Positions 1 through 7,403 of a DNA stretch of 24,166 nt are shown here, piece by piece. The DNA is from Lachnospiraceae bacterium (GTDB taxonomy: Bacteria > Bacillota > Clostridia > Lachnospirales > Lachnospiraceae). Under the pieces are notes generated by a model. The model was not told the DNA's origin, did not search any database, and saw nothing but the letters and a program-made list of their open reading frames with translations. The stretch lies in contig CAAGRM010000022.1 in NCBI GenBank assembly GCA_900772675.1, positions 1 to 24,166 of the forward strand. The letters are read 5' to 3'. The translations under genes and the position numbers were made by a program. Position 1 is the stretch's first letter; each line of letters begins with the position of its first letter.

Positions 1-92
1 ACGACAAACTCGTCATCGATTGTGATGGACACAACCGCCTTCATTTTTCCTTCTTTTGTAACCTTGCGTACTCTAACGTCTGTAATGTTCAT
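1..92 (-). CDS. spoVG: SpoVG, septation/sporulation regulator (partial, N-terminal end only)
   Basis: Only the first 30 codons are inside the window; the gene runs off the left edge. The start is the ATG at 92-90, preceded by a strong GAGGTGAAAGGGG-type ribosome binding site in the 28-bp gap after glgD. The peptide begins [20 protein letters not shown] and continues into an ITIDDEFVV segment, which is the conserved SpoVG N-terminus. In the family SpoVG is a small (about 90-residue) nucleic-acid-binding regulator affecting asymmetric septation, sporulation and, in other Firmicutes, capsule and virulence genes. No promoter is visible in the short gap, so it is probably transcribed from the glgC promoter, possibly with an additional one inside glgD. 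The identification is confident despite truncation. Confidence 0.93.
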   Translation of the reverse strand, partial: MNITDVRVRKVTKEGKMKAVVSITIDDEFV

Positions 93-120
93 AAATTTTT
101 ATGCCCCTTTCACCTCATAA

Positions 121-1236
121 TCAGATGGCGTATCTTTCGTTTTTCTCGACAACAATCTTGATGCCGTCCTCACCACAATGATAGGAGTTTGCACGGATGG
201 TGTCCCTGCTTTCCACAATACAGTTCTCAATGTGAGTGTTGTCTCCAAGATAGACATCGTTTAAGATGATGGAGTTTTTAATCACACAGTTGTTTCCTAC
301 ATATACTTTCTTGAACAGAACAGAGTTCTCAACCTGTCCGTTGATGATACAGCCGCTGGATACGAGGGAATTTTTCACTACGCAGCCCGGGTTGTATTTT
401 GCCGGCGGAAAGTCGTCAATTTTGGAATAGATGCCAGGATACTGACCGAAGAAGTAATCTCTTACCTCCGGTTTCAGGAAATCCATGTTGGTTCTGTAAT
501 AGGAATCTACGGTAGCAATGTTGCTCCAGTAGGTGTTGATCTTGTAGCCGTAAATCCGTTTCAGGTTCTTGTAACGGATTAAGATATCTTTTACAAAGTC
601 GTAGCGGTCTTCCTGTGCACTGCGCTCAATCATTTCGATCAGCTGGCGGCGGCGGATGACATAGATACCGGTAGAAATCACATTGGAGCTGGAAACCATC
701 GGTTTTTCCTCAAACTCCTCGATGCGGCAGTCCTCATTCATCTTCAGGACACCGAACCGGCTGGTATCTGCTTCTCTGGACTCGGTGCATACCACGGTAA
801 CGTCGGCACGTTTTGCGATATGGTACTCCAGCACCTTGTTGAAATCCAGTTTGTATACGCCGTCACCGGAAGCGATGACTACGTATGGCTCATGGCTGTT
901 TTTCAGCCATGTCAGGTTCTGGCTGATCGCGTCTGCGGTTCCGCGGTACCACCAGCTGTTATCTGTTGTAACGGTTGGTGAAAATACGAACAGACCGCCG
1001 TGTTTTCTTCCGAAATCCCACCATTTGGAGGAGCTTAAGTGCTCATTTAAGGATCTGGCGTTGTACTGTGTCAGGACAGCCACTTTCTGAATATGAGAGT
1101 TTGCCATGCTGGACAGAGCGAAGTCGATGCTCCGGAAACTGCCTGCGACCGGCATAGCTGCAACGGCTCTTTTGTTAGACAGTTCTCTCATTTTGTTGTT
1201 GTTACCGCCTGCAAGAATAATTCCCAATGCTCTCAT
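121..1236 (-). CDS. glgD: GlgD, glucose-1-phosphate adenylyltransferase regulatory-type subunit
   Basis: This is a paralogue of GlgC of about 371 residues: an N-terminal nucleotidyltransferase domain and a C-terminal left-handed beta-helix (hexapeptide-like repeats from about residue 285). The nucleotide-binding signature is degenerate: AGGNNNKM (9-16) replaces the AGGxGxRL of active enzymes, and SGDGVYKLDF (123-132) replaces [10 protein letters not shown], though FEEKP is kept. In Firmicutes GlgD partners with GlgC in a heteromeric ADP-glucose pyrophosphorylase and modulates activity; here it is probably non-catalytic (inference). A GTG at 1245 gives a 374-residue reading overlapping the glgC stop. 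I prefer the ATG at 1236 because GGTGA lies 5 nt upstream and the protein then begins MRALGIILAGG as usual. It starts 1 bp after the glgC stop, so translation is likely coupled. Confidence 0.93.
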   Translation of the reverse strand: MRALGIILAGGNNNKMRELSNKRAVAAMPVAGSFRSIDFALSSMANSHIQKVAVLTQYNARSLNEHLSSSKWWDFGRKHGGLFVFSPTVTTDNSWWYRGTADAISQNLTWLKNSHEPYVVIASGDGVYKLDFNKVLEYHIAKRADVTVVCTESREADTSRFGVLKMNEDCRIEEFEEKPMVSSSNVISTGIYVIRRRQLIEMIERSAQEDRYDFVKDILIRYKNLKRIYGYKINTYWSNIATVDSYYRTNMDFLKPEVRDYFFGQYPGIYSKIDDFPPAKYNPGCVVKNSLVSSGCIINGQVENSVLFKKVYVGNNCVIKNSIILNDVYLGDNTHIENCIVESRDTIRANSYHCGEDGIKIVVEKNERYAI

Positions 1237-1237
1237 A

Positions 1238-2509
1238 TTACTCACCGTCCTTTTCTACAATTGCTCCGCCGGACGGAAGTGTGCCATCCGGGTAATCCTC
1301 GATGGTAGTTTCGCCGGAAATGCAGACATTCTTTCCAATGGTTACGCCATCCGGAATGACTGCTTTTTCTCCAACGGTCACGAGTCCGAATCCGTAAATA
1401 TTCGGTTTTAATACATTCGGCGCTTCCTCGCCAACGCCCATCACGACGTTTTTGCCGACATGTACGCTTTCTGCAATAATCGCCTTGTTGATCTGGGTTC
1501 CTTCATCGATTCTGCTGTGGCGCATAATAATAGAATCTCTTACGACAACGCCCTTTTCAATGCGCACATCCGCGCCGATGACAGAATTATGTACCTCGCC
1601 GTAAATCTCAGCACCCTCGCCGATAATACAGCGGTCAATGACAGCATCCTGCGCCACATACTGCGGACGGATGATATCACCTCTGGTATAGATTTTCCAG
1701 AATTCTTCATAGAGATTGAACTCCGGAATAATATCGATCAGCTCCATGTTTGCTTCCCAGTAGGAGCCAAGCGTTCCGACATCTTTCCAGTAGCCGTTGA
1801 ACTCGTACGCAAACAGACGTTTTCCGTTGTCGCGGCAGTACGGCAGAATGTGTTTTCCGAAGTCACAGCTCGGCTGATCCTTCAGGGCAGTCAAAGATTC
1901 CTTTAATGCTTTCCAGCTGAAAATATAGATACCCATGGAAGCGAGGTTGCTTCTCGGGTGCTCCGGTTTTTCTTCAAATTCGGTAATTCTTCCGTTTCCG
2001 TCTGTGATCATGACGCCGAAACGGCTTGCTTCTTCGATCGGGACCGGCATACATGCGATGGTTACGTCCGCGTGGTTTGCTTTGTGGTAATCCAGCATTA
2101 CTTCGTAATCCATCTTGTAAATGTGGTCACCGGAAAGAATCAGAACATATTCTGGGTTGTATGTTTCCATATAAGCCATGTTCTGGTAAATTGCATTTGC
2201 CGTTCCTGTATACCATTCGCTGTTTGTACTTTTTTCGTATGGCGGCAGAACGGTTACGCCGCCTTCGTTTTTATCGAGATCCCACGGAATACCGATTCCG
2301 ATATGGGTATTCAGCCGCAGCGGCTGATACTGGGTCAGTACGCCTACCGTATCAATTCCTGAATTGATACAATTACTGAGCGGGAAGTCGATGATTCGAT
2401 ACTTTCCGCCAAATGCTACTGCCGGTTTTGCCACTTTCTCCGTGAGCACACCGAGACGGCTTCCCTGACCGCCTGCCAGCAGCATTGCTATCATCTCTTT
2501 CTTAATCAT
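1238..2509 (-). CDS. glgC: GlgC, glucose-1-phosphate adenylyltransferase (ADP-glucose pyrophosphorylase)
   Basis: Makes ADP-glucose from glucose-1-phosphate and ATP, the committed step of bacterial glycogen synthesis, in the cytoplasm. At 423 residues it is full length. Visible motifs are the pyrophosphorylase signature AGGQGSRL (12-19) continuing into [15 protein letters not shown], the catalytic-loop [10 protein letters not shown] (126-135), and EFEEKP (177-182) with the sugar-phosphate-binding Lys. The C-terminal third is a left-handed beta-helix. The ATG at 2509 is preceded by AGAGGTGA at good spacing. It is the first gene of glgC-glgD-spoVG, read from a consensus promoter 210 bp upstream. 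Unlike GlgD all key residues are present, so this is the catalytic subunit. Confidence 0.96.
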   Translation of the reverse strand: MIKKEMIAMLLAGGQGSRLGVLTEKVAKPAVAFGGKYRIIDFPLSNCINSGIDTVGVLTQYQPLRLNTHIGIGIPWDLDKNEGGVTVLPPYEKSTNSEWYTGTANAIYQNMAYMETYNPEYVLILSGDHIYKMDYEVMLDYHKANHADVTIACMPVPIEEASRFGVMITDGNGRITEFEEKPEHPRSNLASMGIYIFSWKALKESLTALKDQPSCDFGKHILPYCRDNGKRLFAYEFNGYWKDVGTLGSYWEANMELIDIIPEFNLYEEFWKIYTRGDIIRPQYVAQDAVIDRCIIGEGAEIYGEVHNSVIGADVRIEKGVVVRDSIIMRHSRIDEGTQINKAIIAESVHVGKNVVMGVGEEAPNVLKPNIYGFGLVTVGEKAVIPDGVTIGKNVCISGETTIEDYPDGTLPSGGAIVEKDGE

Positions 2510-2711
2510 GCAATCACCTCTTGTCGTATCTAAAGATTTGCAGTAACTGTAAGAATGTACGGTTCTACGCTTTCCATTCGCAGGTTCTTAGCGAACGGTA
2601 ACCTTCGCTTCCCTCATTTCAAACTTTGCTCCGCAAAAACGGGGGGCTGCCTCCAGAATAACTACTGTCGGTTCTGGTTTTTCATATCCACGCACTTCTT
2701 TGATAACTACA
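2510..2711 (-). other. Long glgC mRNA leader with hairpin potential
   Basis: About 200 nt of untranslated leader. On the RNA strand I see CCAGAA...TTCTGG near the 5' end (arms at about 2676-2671 and 2658-2653) and GCGAA...TTCGC in the middle (about 2608-2591). No known riboswitch consensus was recognised, and no coding region is credible. The middle hairpin shares the 11-mer TTACCGTTCGC with the palindrome at 5031-5063. Confidence 0.4.
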
Positions 2712-2717
2712 CTTGAA

Positions 2718-2746
2718 ATTATACCACATTTCTTTCTCATTGTGAA
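2718..2746 (-). promoter_or_regulatory. Sigma-A promoter of the glgC-glgD operon
   Basis: Read on the minus strand: -35 TTCACA (2746-2741), a 17-bp spacer, and -10 TATAAT (2723-2718) with an extended TGG immediately upstream. Transcription would start near 2711, leaving a leader of about 200 nt before the glgC ATG. Confidence 0.8.
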
Positions 2747-2989
2747 CATTTTTTATAATTTTTCTTTTATTTTGTCTCATATTTTATTGATTTTGACTAT
2801 GTATTTTATTTGTGTCGAAAATCATATCATGATTTTCGACAATTTTCGCCATTGCATTTGTCTTTTTTTACTATCTTTTGTCACGTTTTGTCGTTTTCTC
2901 TCTGCAATATTTTTTTTTACATATCCTCTGATTTACAATGCTTATCTGCTCTTTTTTATTTCATTTTTGTTTTCCGCCGCTTTTTTTCT

Positions 2990-3018
2990 TTTACTTTTTC
3001 GTCAAATACGTGTATACT
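2990..3018 (+). promoter_or_regulatory. Probable sigma-A promoter of murC
   Basis: -35 TTTACT (2990-2995), a 17-bp spacer, and -10 TATACT (3013-3018). It lies at the end of a T-rich, gene-free stretch and leaves a leader of about 180 nt before murC. Confidence 0.6.
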
Positions 3019-3133
3019 AATAGCCAGAACAGTTCCTGCCGGCATTTCGGGGAACCGGCCCGGATTTCTACTCTGTTCTTTTCGATATGCAAAATCAAAA
3101 AATCCCCCTTTCATTGAAGTGTACTCTCGAAAT

Positions 3134-3163
3134 CTTTCCGCCTGTAACATCAGGCACGGAAAG
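3134..3163 (+). other. Hairpin in the murC leader
   Basis: CTTTCCG-CCTG, loop TAACAT, CAGG-CA-CGGAAAG: an 11-bp stem with a 2-nt bulge, ending 30 nt before the murC ribosome binding site. No T-tract follows, so it is not a simple terminator. It may affect mRNA stability or translation. Confidence 0.4.
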
Positions 3164-3205
3164 GCTCCGGGAACACATGGGAAAAGACACATTGAAGGAG
3201 ATACT

Positions 3206-4597
3206 ATGTACGAAGTAGATTTCAGTAAACCAATCCATATACATTTTATCGGCATCGGCGGCATCAGCATGAGCGGTCTTGCCGAAATTCTTTTAAAAGA
3301 ACACTTTACCATTTCCGGCTCGGATGCAAAGGAGAGCGATCTGACCCGTCACCTGGCTTCTCTTGGCGCACAGGTTTTCTACGGTCAGAAAGCCGAAAAT
3401 ATGATTCCGGGCATTGATCTTGTCGTTTACACCGCAGCAATCCACCCGGACAACCCGGAATTTGCCGCCGCCAAAGCTGCCGGCATTCCGATGCTGACAC
3501 GTGCCGAGCTGCTCGGACAGATCATGCGCAACTATGATACTCCGATCGCCGTTTCCGGTACCCACGGAAAGACAACCACAACCTCCATGCTCTCCCATAT
3601 CCTGATGGCAGCCGACTGCGATCCGACCATCTCGGTCGGCGGTATTCTTCCATCTATCGGTGGAAATATCCGTGTCGGCCACTCAGAGACTTTCCTGACG
3701 GAAGCATGCGAGTATACCAACAGTTTTTTGAGCTTCTTTCCGAAAATCGGCATCATTCTCAATATGGATGCGGATCATCTTGACTTTTTCAAGGATATTG
3801 ATGACATCCGCCATTCCTTCCGTGAATTTGCCCGCCTGCTTCCGGCTGACGGCATGCTGATCATCAATGCAGATACACCGAAATACGATTACGTCACAAA
3901 AGGCCTTGCCTGTAAAGTCGTAACCTATGCGCTGGACAATCAGGCGGCTGCCGATTACACAGCTTCCAATATCACCTACGATGCACTGGATCATCCTTCC
4001 TTCGACTGTTTCTGCCACGGAGAGCTGCGCGGCCACTATACGCTGATGGTTCCGGGGCTTCACAATGTTTCGAATGCACTGGCTGCCATTGCACTGGCAG
4101 ATGAACTGCAGCTGCCGGAGAACGCCATTTGCGAAGGCTTTTCCACCTTCCACGGCACAGACCGCCGCTTCCAGTACAAAGGCACCTACCATGGCGCAAA
4201 GGTCATTGACGACTACGCACACCATCCGACCGAAATCCGTGCAACGATGGAGGCTGCAGAAAACTGCGCCCACAAGACTCTGTGGTGCGTTTTCCAGCCG
4301 CATACCTACACAAGAACCAAAGCACTCCTCGATGACTTCGCGGATGCGCTTTCCCTTGCAGATCATGTAATTCTCGCCGATATCTATGCGGCAAGAGAGA
4401 CAGATACGCTCGGAATTTCCTCGAAAGATATTCAGGAACGAATCCTGAAAAAAGGCACACCGTGTGAATACTTCCCATCCTTTGCCAAAATCGAGTCTTA
4501 TCTGAACGAAAACCTTTCTGCCGGCGATATGCTGATTACGATGGGCGCAGGTGATGTTGTAAAGATCGGTGAAGAGCTTCTGTCTTCCGAAAAATAA
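3206..4597 (+). CDS. murC: MurC, UDP-N-acetylmuramate--L-alanine ligase
   Basis: Adds L-alanine to UDP-MurNAc, the first peptide-stem step of peptidoglycan synthesis, in the cytoplasm and at the cost of ATP. The 463 residues match the family. Domains: N-terminal UDP-substrate domain with GIGGISMSG (16-24), central Mur ligase ATPase domain with P-loop GTHGKTTT (118-125) and NMDADHLDFF, and a C-terminal domain with FQPHTYTRTK. The frame stays open for 132 codons upstream. I chose the ATG at 3206 because GAAGGAG lies 5 nt before it, the protein then starts just before the glycine-rich loop, and the likely promoter (2990-3018) lies inside the upstream extension. It appears monocistronic, with a terminator directly downstream. 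Confidence 0.96.
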   Translation: MYEVDFSKPIHIHFIGIGGISMSGLAEILLKEHFTISGSDAKESDLTRHLASLGAQVFYGQKAENMIPGIDLVVYTAAIHPDNPEFAAAKAAGIPMLTRAELLGQIMRNYDTPIAVSGTHGKTTTTSMLSHILMAADCDPTISVGGILPSIGGNIRVGHSETFLTEACEYTNSFLSFFPKIGIILNMDADHLDFFKDIDDIRHSFREFARLLPADGMLIINADTPKYDYVTKGLACKVVTYALDNQAAADYTASNITYDALDHPSFDCFCHGELRGHYTLMVPGLHNVSNALAAIALADELQLPENAICEGFSTFHGTDRRFQYKGTYHGAKVIDDYAHHPTEIRATMEAAENCAHKTLWCVFQPHTYTRTKALLDDFADALSLADHVILADIYAARETDTLGISSKDIQERILKKGTPCEYFPSFAKIESYLNENLSAGDMLITMGAGDVVKIGEELLSSEK

Positions 4598-4621
4598 AAA
4601 TGAACTTTTCTTCTTTTCCCT

Positions 4622-4665
4622 TCCCGGACGAAACCGTTTTTTTCGGTTCCGCCCGGGATTTTTTT
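4622..4665 (+). terminator. Intrinsic terminator of murC
   Basis: An imperfect GC-rich stem TCCCGG-ACG-AAACCG / CGGTT-CCG-CCCGGGA around a T-rich loop, followed by seven Ts (4659-4665), 25 bp past the murC stop. Confidence 0.85.
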
Positions 4666-4746
4666 GTCTGACCGGAAAAGAAACATCCATCCGGCCTGCC
4701 ACTGCTTTTCCCGGTATGCTGCATCCCAAAAGAGTTACGCACATTT

Positions 4747-5006
4747 TTATTCACATCAAATTTCTTGTGTTTTCGCCATTTTTCAGAGTTATCCACATTA
4801 TCCACATTTTTATACACATTCTCATCTCCCACACAATGTGGATTTTCTGTGCATAACTTTGTTTACATAACGAAGTTCTCAAAAGTCACCGTTCTTCCCT
4901 TATTTCAGCCATTTTTTCATATTTCGGGTAGATCATAATTTCTCTATAATACGTTTAGTCCACATTATCCACATTATCCACAGTCTTTTTCATCCACCGT
5001 GGATAA
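4747..5006. promoter_or_regulatory. Cluster of DnaA boxes upstream of the helicase-loader operon
   Basis: Matches to TTATNCACA: 4747-4755 (TTATTCACA), 4789-4797 and 4798-4806 (TTATCCACA, abutting), 4810-4818 (TTATACACA), 4848-4856 on the minus strand (TTATGCACA), and 4965-4973 and 4974-4982 (TTATCCACA, abutting). One-mismatch TTATCCACG lies on the minus strand at 4998-5006, with weaker relatives at 4837-4845 and 4956-4964. Seven exact matches in 236 bp is far above chance. There is no dnaA, dnaN or rpmH in the window, so a main oriC is not demonstrated. A DnaA-titration site or DnaA-controlled promoter region is equally possible. Confidence 0.8.
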
Positions 5007-5030
5007 ATTGTCCATTCCTATGCTGCGAAT

Positions 5031-5063
5031 ATTACCGTTCGCCCGGCGCCGGTGAACGGTAAT
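5031..5063. repeat. GC-rich palindrome between DnaA boxes and the dnaB/dnaD-like promoter
   Basis: ATTACCGTTC (5031-5040) pairs perfectly with GAACGGTAAT (5054-5063), and the stem extends inwards by a G-T and two GC pairs. GTTTTTCTTC follows on the plus strand, so weak terminator activity is possible. It shares TTACCGTTCGC with the glgC leader (minus strand of 2591-2601), suggesting a dispersed short repeat. Confidence 0.5.
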
Positions 5064-5084
5064 GTTTTTCTTCAAAAACACCTA

Positions 5085-5113
5085 TTCACTTGTTGAAAAG
5101 TCTGTGTTATACT
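5085..5113 (+). promoter_or_regulatory. Promoter of the primosome/PRPP-synthetase operon
   Basis: -35 TTCACT (5085-5090), a 17-bp spacer, and -10 TATACT (5108-5113) with an extended TGT just before it. The start point would be near 5120, about 100 nt before the first gene and downstream of all the DnaA boxes. A second possible -10, TATAAT at 4945-4950, has no good -35. Confidence 0.65.
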
Positions 5114-5219
5114 TGGATGTGTATGAGAAAAGGCACGATGTGTAAGCAAAAACAAAGAAAACAGATCTTCAAACACAGAAAATCTGCTGTAGCTAAGAAC
5201 AGGATGGTGTAAGAAACGT

Positions 5220-6383
5220 ATGCTGACATTAAACAATGACTGCCTGGCCAGTGTGACCGCTGTGCCGGATCTTTTTCTGGAACAATATATGCCCGCAGCC
5301 AATGGAGAATTTGTAAAAGTGTACCTTTATCTGCTGAAAATGGGAAAAGACCATCAGCAGGATTCCACTCTGTCATCTATGGCAGATTTTTTTTCCTGCA
5401 CGGAGAATGATATTATCCGTGCGCTCAAATACTGGGAGAAACAGGGACTTCTCTCCCTCTCCTACACAACAGGCGAAAACGGTCCGACCGGCATTTCATT
5501 TCTGCCGCTGGTTCGGAAGGAAGAAAGCGGAATCCTTCCGACACCGGAATCCTCGATTTCCGGACCGGTTGTGCCATCCCCGGCTGCTTCTGCAGTACCG
5601 GAGCCGGCCACACAGGCAGAACCTGTTTTGGCAGCTTCCCCGGCACAGCCTCTGTCTTCTGCTTCCGTCACAGATTTTCCGGCCGTGGAGCTTTCCAAAG
5701 CAGAAGAAAAAAAGGAAAATGCCGCATCCAGGCACGCACCTGGAAGCCGGGAAGAACTGCAGCACGTTCTGTATGTCGCACAGACGTATTTCGGCCATCT
5801 TCTGTCGCCGACAGAAATCGAATGTATCATGTTTTTCTATGATGATCTCCACTTTTCCGCAGATCTTCTGGAATATCTGGTGGAATATTGTGTTTCCAAG
5901 GGAAGCACCAGCATCCACTATCTGAAAAAAGTAGGGCTTGCCTGGCATGAAAGTGGAATCTGTGACGTTGCCTCTGCCAAGCAGGAAACTACAACGTTCA
6001 ACAAACATTATTACACGATTTTAAAGGCATTCGGCATCCGCAACCGCGCACCGGTGGAAAAAGAAGCGGAAATGATGGATCGCTGGCTCAATACCTATGG
6101 CTTTACCATTGATCTCATCACCGAGGCCTGTCAGCGAACGGTTTCCAAAATCGGCCAGCCGAGCTTCCAGTATGCAGAGGGTATTCTTTCCAAATGGAAG
6201 GAACAGGGCGTCCGCTCCATGGCAGACGTCGAGCATCGCGATGCAGAACACCAGAAGCGAAAAAAAGCCACAACGGATCAGAACACGGTGCGAAAAACCG
6301 CACCTGCTTCGAATAACCGCTTCAACAATTTTCATCAGCGAGAATACGACTACCAGAAATTAGAAGAACAGCTTCTGAAATAA
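5220..6383 (+). CDS. DnaB/DnaD-type primosome (helicase-loading) protein with DnaD domains
   Basis: 387 residues. The N-terminal part (about 15-95) matches the winged-helix DDBH1 region of Firmicute DnaD/DnaB, including EQYMPAANGEFVKVYLYLL. A Pro/Ala/Ser-rich linker spans about 100-178. Two copies of the C-terminal DnaD motif can be seen: YLKKVGLAWHESGI (234-247) and YAEGILSKWKEQGV (318-331). A DDBH1-DDBH2-DDBH2 layout is that of Bacillus DnaB, and Bacillus dnaB also sits directly before dnaI, so I infer a DnaB-like role in loading the replicative helicase. The one- versus two-domain reading rests on motif inspection. The ATG at 5220 has only a weak upstream ribosome binding site, unlike its neighbours. 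The next gene starts 21 bp later. Confidence 0.85.
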   Translation: MLTLNNDCLASVTAVPDLFLEQYMPAANGEFVKVYLYLLKMGKDHQQDSTLSSMADFFSCTENDIIRALKYWEKQGLLSLSYTTGENGPTGISFLPLVRKEESGILPTPESSISGPVVPSPAASAVPEPATQAEPVLAASPAQPLSSASVTDFPAVELSKAEEKKENAASRHAPGSREELQHVLYVAQTYFGHLLSPTEIECIMFFYDDLHFSADLLEYLVEYCVSKGSTSIHYLKKVGLAWHESGICDVASAKQETTTFNKHYYTILKAFGIRNRAPVEKEAEMMDRWLNTYGFTIDLITEACQRTVSKIGQPSFQYAEGILSKWKEQGVRSMADVEHRDAEHQKRKKATTDQNTVRKTAPASNNRFNNFHQREYDYQKLEEQLLK

Positions 6384-6404
6384 CGCCCGGAGGACGAACA
6401 TGTT

Positions 6405-7403
6405 ATGGCACTGACAAACCCGCAATACGATGCGATTATGCGTATGTACAACGAACGGCAGCTCCGCCACCAGAGAGAACAGCAAGAGCACATCCGCACA
6501 GCCTATGAGCAGATTCCGCGCCTTGCGGAAATCGATGCCGAGATTGCTTCTCTTTCGGTACGAAAAGCAAAAGCAATGCTGACGGGCGGCGCTTCCATGG
6601 ATTTCGACCTGAATGCCGCCATCCGCGACCGTTCCCAGGAACGGACTGCGCTTCTTTCCATGCACGGCTATCCGGCGGATTATCTCGAGCTGGCGTACGA
6701 CTGCCCACTCTGCCACGACACCGGCTATATCGGCGGCACGAAAAAATGCGCCTGCTTCAAAAAGGCCGCTGTCGATCTTTTATATCGGCAGTCCAATGTG
6801 GAAGAGCTTCTGAAATCCGAAAATTTCAGCCAGTTTTCCCTGAACTACTATTCCGACACCCTGACCAGCACAGGGACATCGCTTTCCTCCAGGGAAGCAG
6901 CCGCAGCTGCGCTGGAAAAAAGCCGTGCATTTGTCCGGAATTTCGGTTCATCGTTCGAGAATCTGTTTTTTTACGGCGACACCGGTGTCGGAAAAACGTT
7001 TCTTTCGCACTGCATTGCCCGTGAACTGATCGAGCAGTCCTTCTGCGTCATTTATTTTTCTGCGTTTGATCTGTTTGATCTGTTTGCACAGTACACCTTT
7101 TCCAATTCGGAAGAGGCCAAAGACGCACACGCCAACATCTTTGACTGCGATCTTCTGATCATCGATGATTTAGGTACGGAACTGACGAACAGCTTCGTCT
7201 CTTCCCAGCTGTTTCTCTGCATCAATGAACGCATCCTGCGGAAGAAATCGACGATCATCTCCACCAACCTCCCTCTGGACCGGTTCATGGAGACCTACTC
7301 AGAACGTACCTTTTCACGAATTTCAAGTAACTACACCATCATTAAACTTTTTGGAAACGATATTCGTATCCAGAAAAAACTTTTGGGAGGAACCAAAGCA
7401 TGA
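6405..7403 (+). CDS. DnaI/DnaC-type AAA+ helicase loader
   Basis: 332 residues. An N-terminal helical region (about 1-90) is followed by a zinc-knuckle-like set of cysteines (CPLC at 100-103, CAC at 115-117), as in Bacillus DnaI. The AAA+ domain has Walker A GDTGVGKT (190-197), Walker B LLIIDDLG (249-256) and sensor-like STN (285-287). The family loads the hexameric replicative helicase at origins and restart sites. The start at 6405 follows CGGAGGA at 11 nt. An earlier out-of-frame ATG at 6400 has better spacing but encodes only four codons before TGA, which might lower expression. The stop overlaps the next start as ATGA, showing co-transcription. Confidence 0.9.
   Translation: MALTNPQYDAIMRMYNERQLRHQREQQEHIRTAYEQIPRLAEIDAEIASLSVRKAKAMLTGGASMDFDLNAAIRDRSQERTALLSMHGYPADYLELAYDCPLCHDTGYIGGTKKCACFKKAAVDLLYRQSNVEELLKSENFSQFSLNYYSDTLTSTGTSLSSREAAAAALEKSRAFVRNFGSSFENLFFYGDTGVGKTFLSHCIARELIEQSFCVIYFSAFDLFDLFAQYTFSNSEEAKDAHANIFDCDLLIIDDLGTELTNSFVSSQLFLCINERILRKKSTIISTNLPLDRFMETYSERTFSRISSNYTIIKLFGNDIRIQKKLLGGTKA

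Noticed and set aside
683..1411. Plus-strand ORFs across glgD/glgC
   Set aside because: Antisense shadows of well-conserved genes, without RBS or family resemblance.
2700..3020. Hydrophobic 106-residue reading frame suggesting a small membrane protein
   Set aside because: It begins with TTG without an RBS, overlaps the glgC promoter, and its hydrophobicity follows from the T-rich DNA.
2810..3205. 132-codon N-terminal extension of MurC in the same open frame
   Set aside because: It is T-rich low-complexity translation, overlaps the likely promoter at 2990-3018, and a strong RBS and conserved start lie at 3194-3206.
3683..4744. 353-codon minus-strand ORF opposite murC
   Set aside because: Antisense to a strongly conserved gene; its frame runs through the murC terminator and shows no protein-like motifs.
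4747..5006. Calling this the chromosomal origin oriC
   Set aside because: No dnaA, dnaN or rpmH nearby and no clear unwinding element with DnaA-trios seen; the box cluster alone does not prove an origin.
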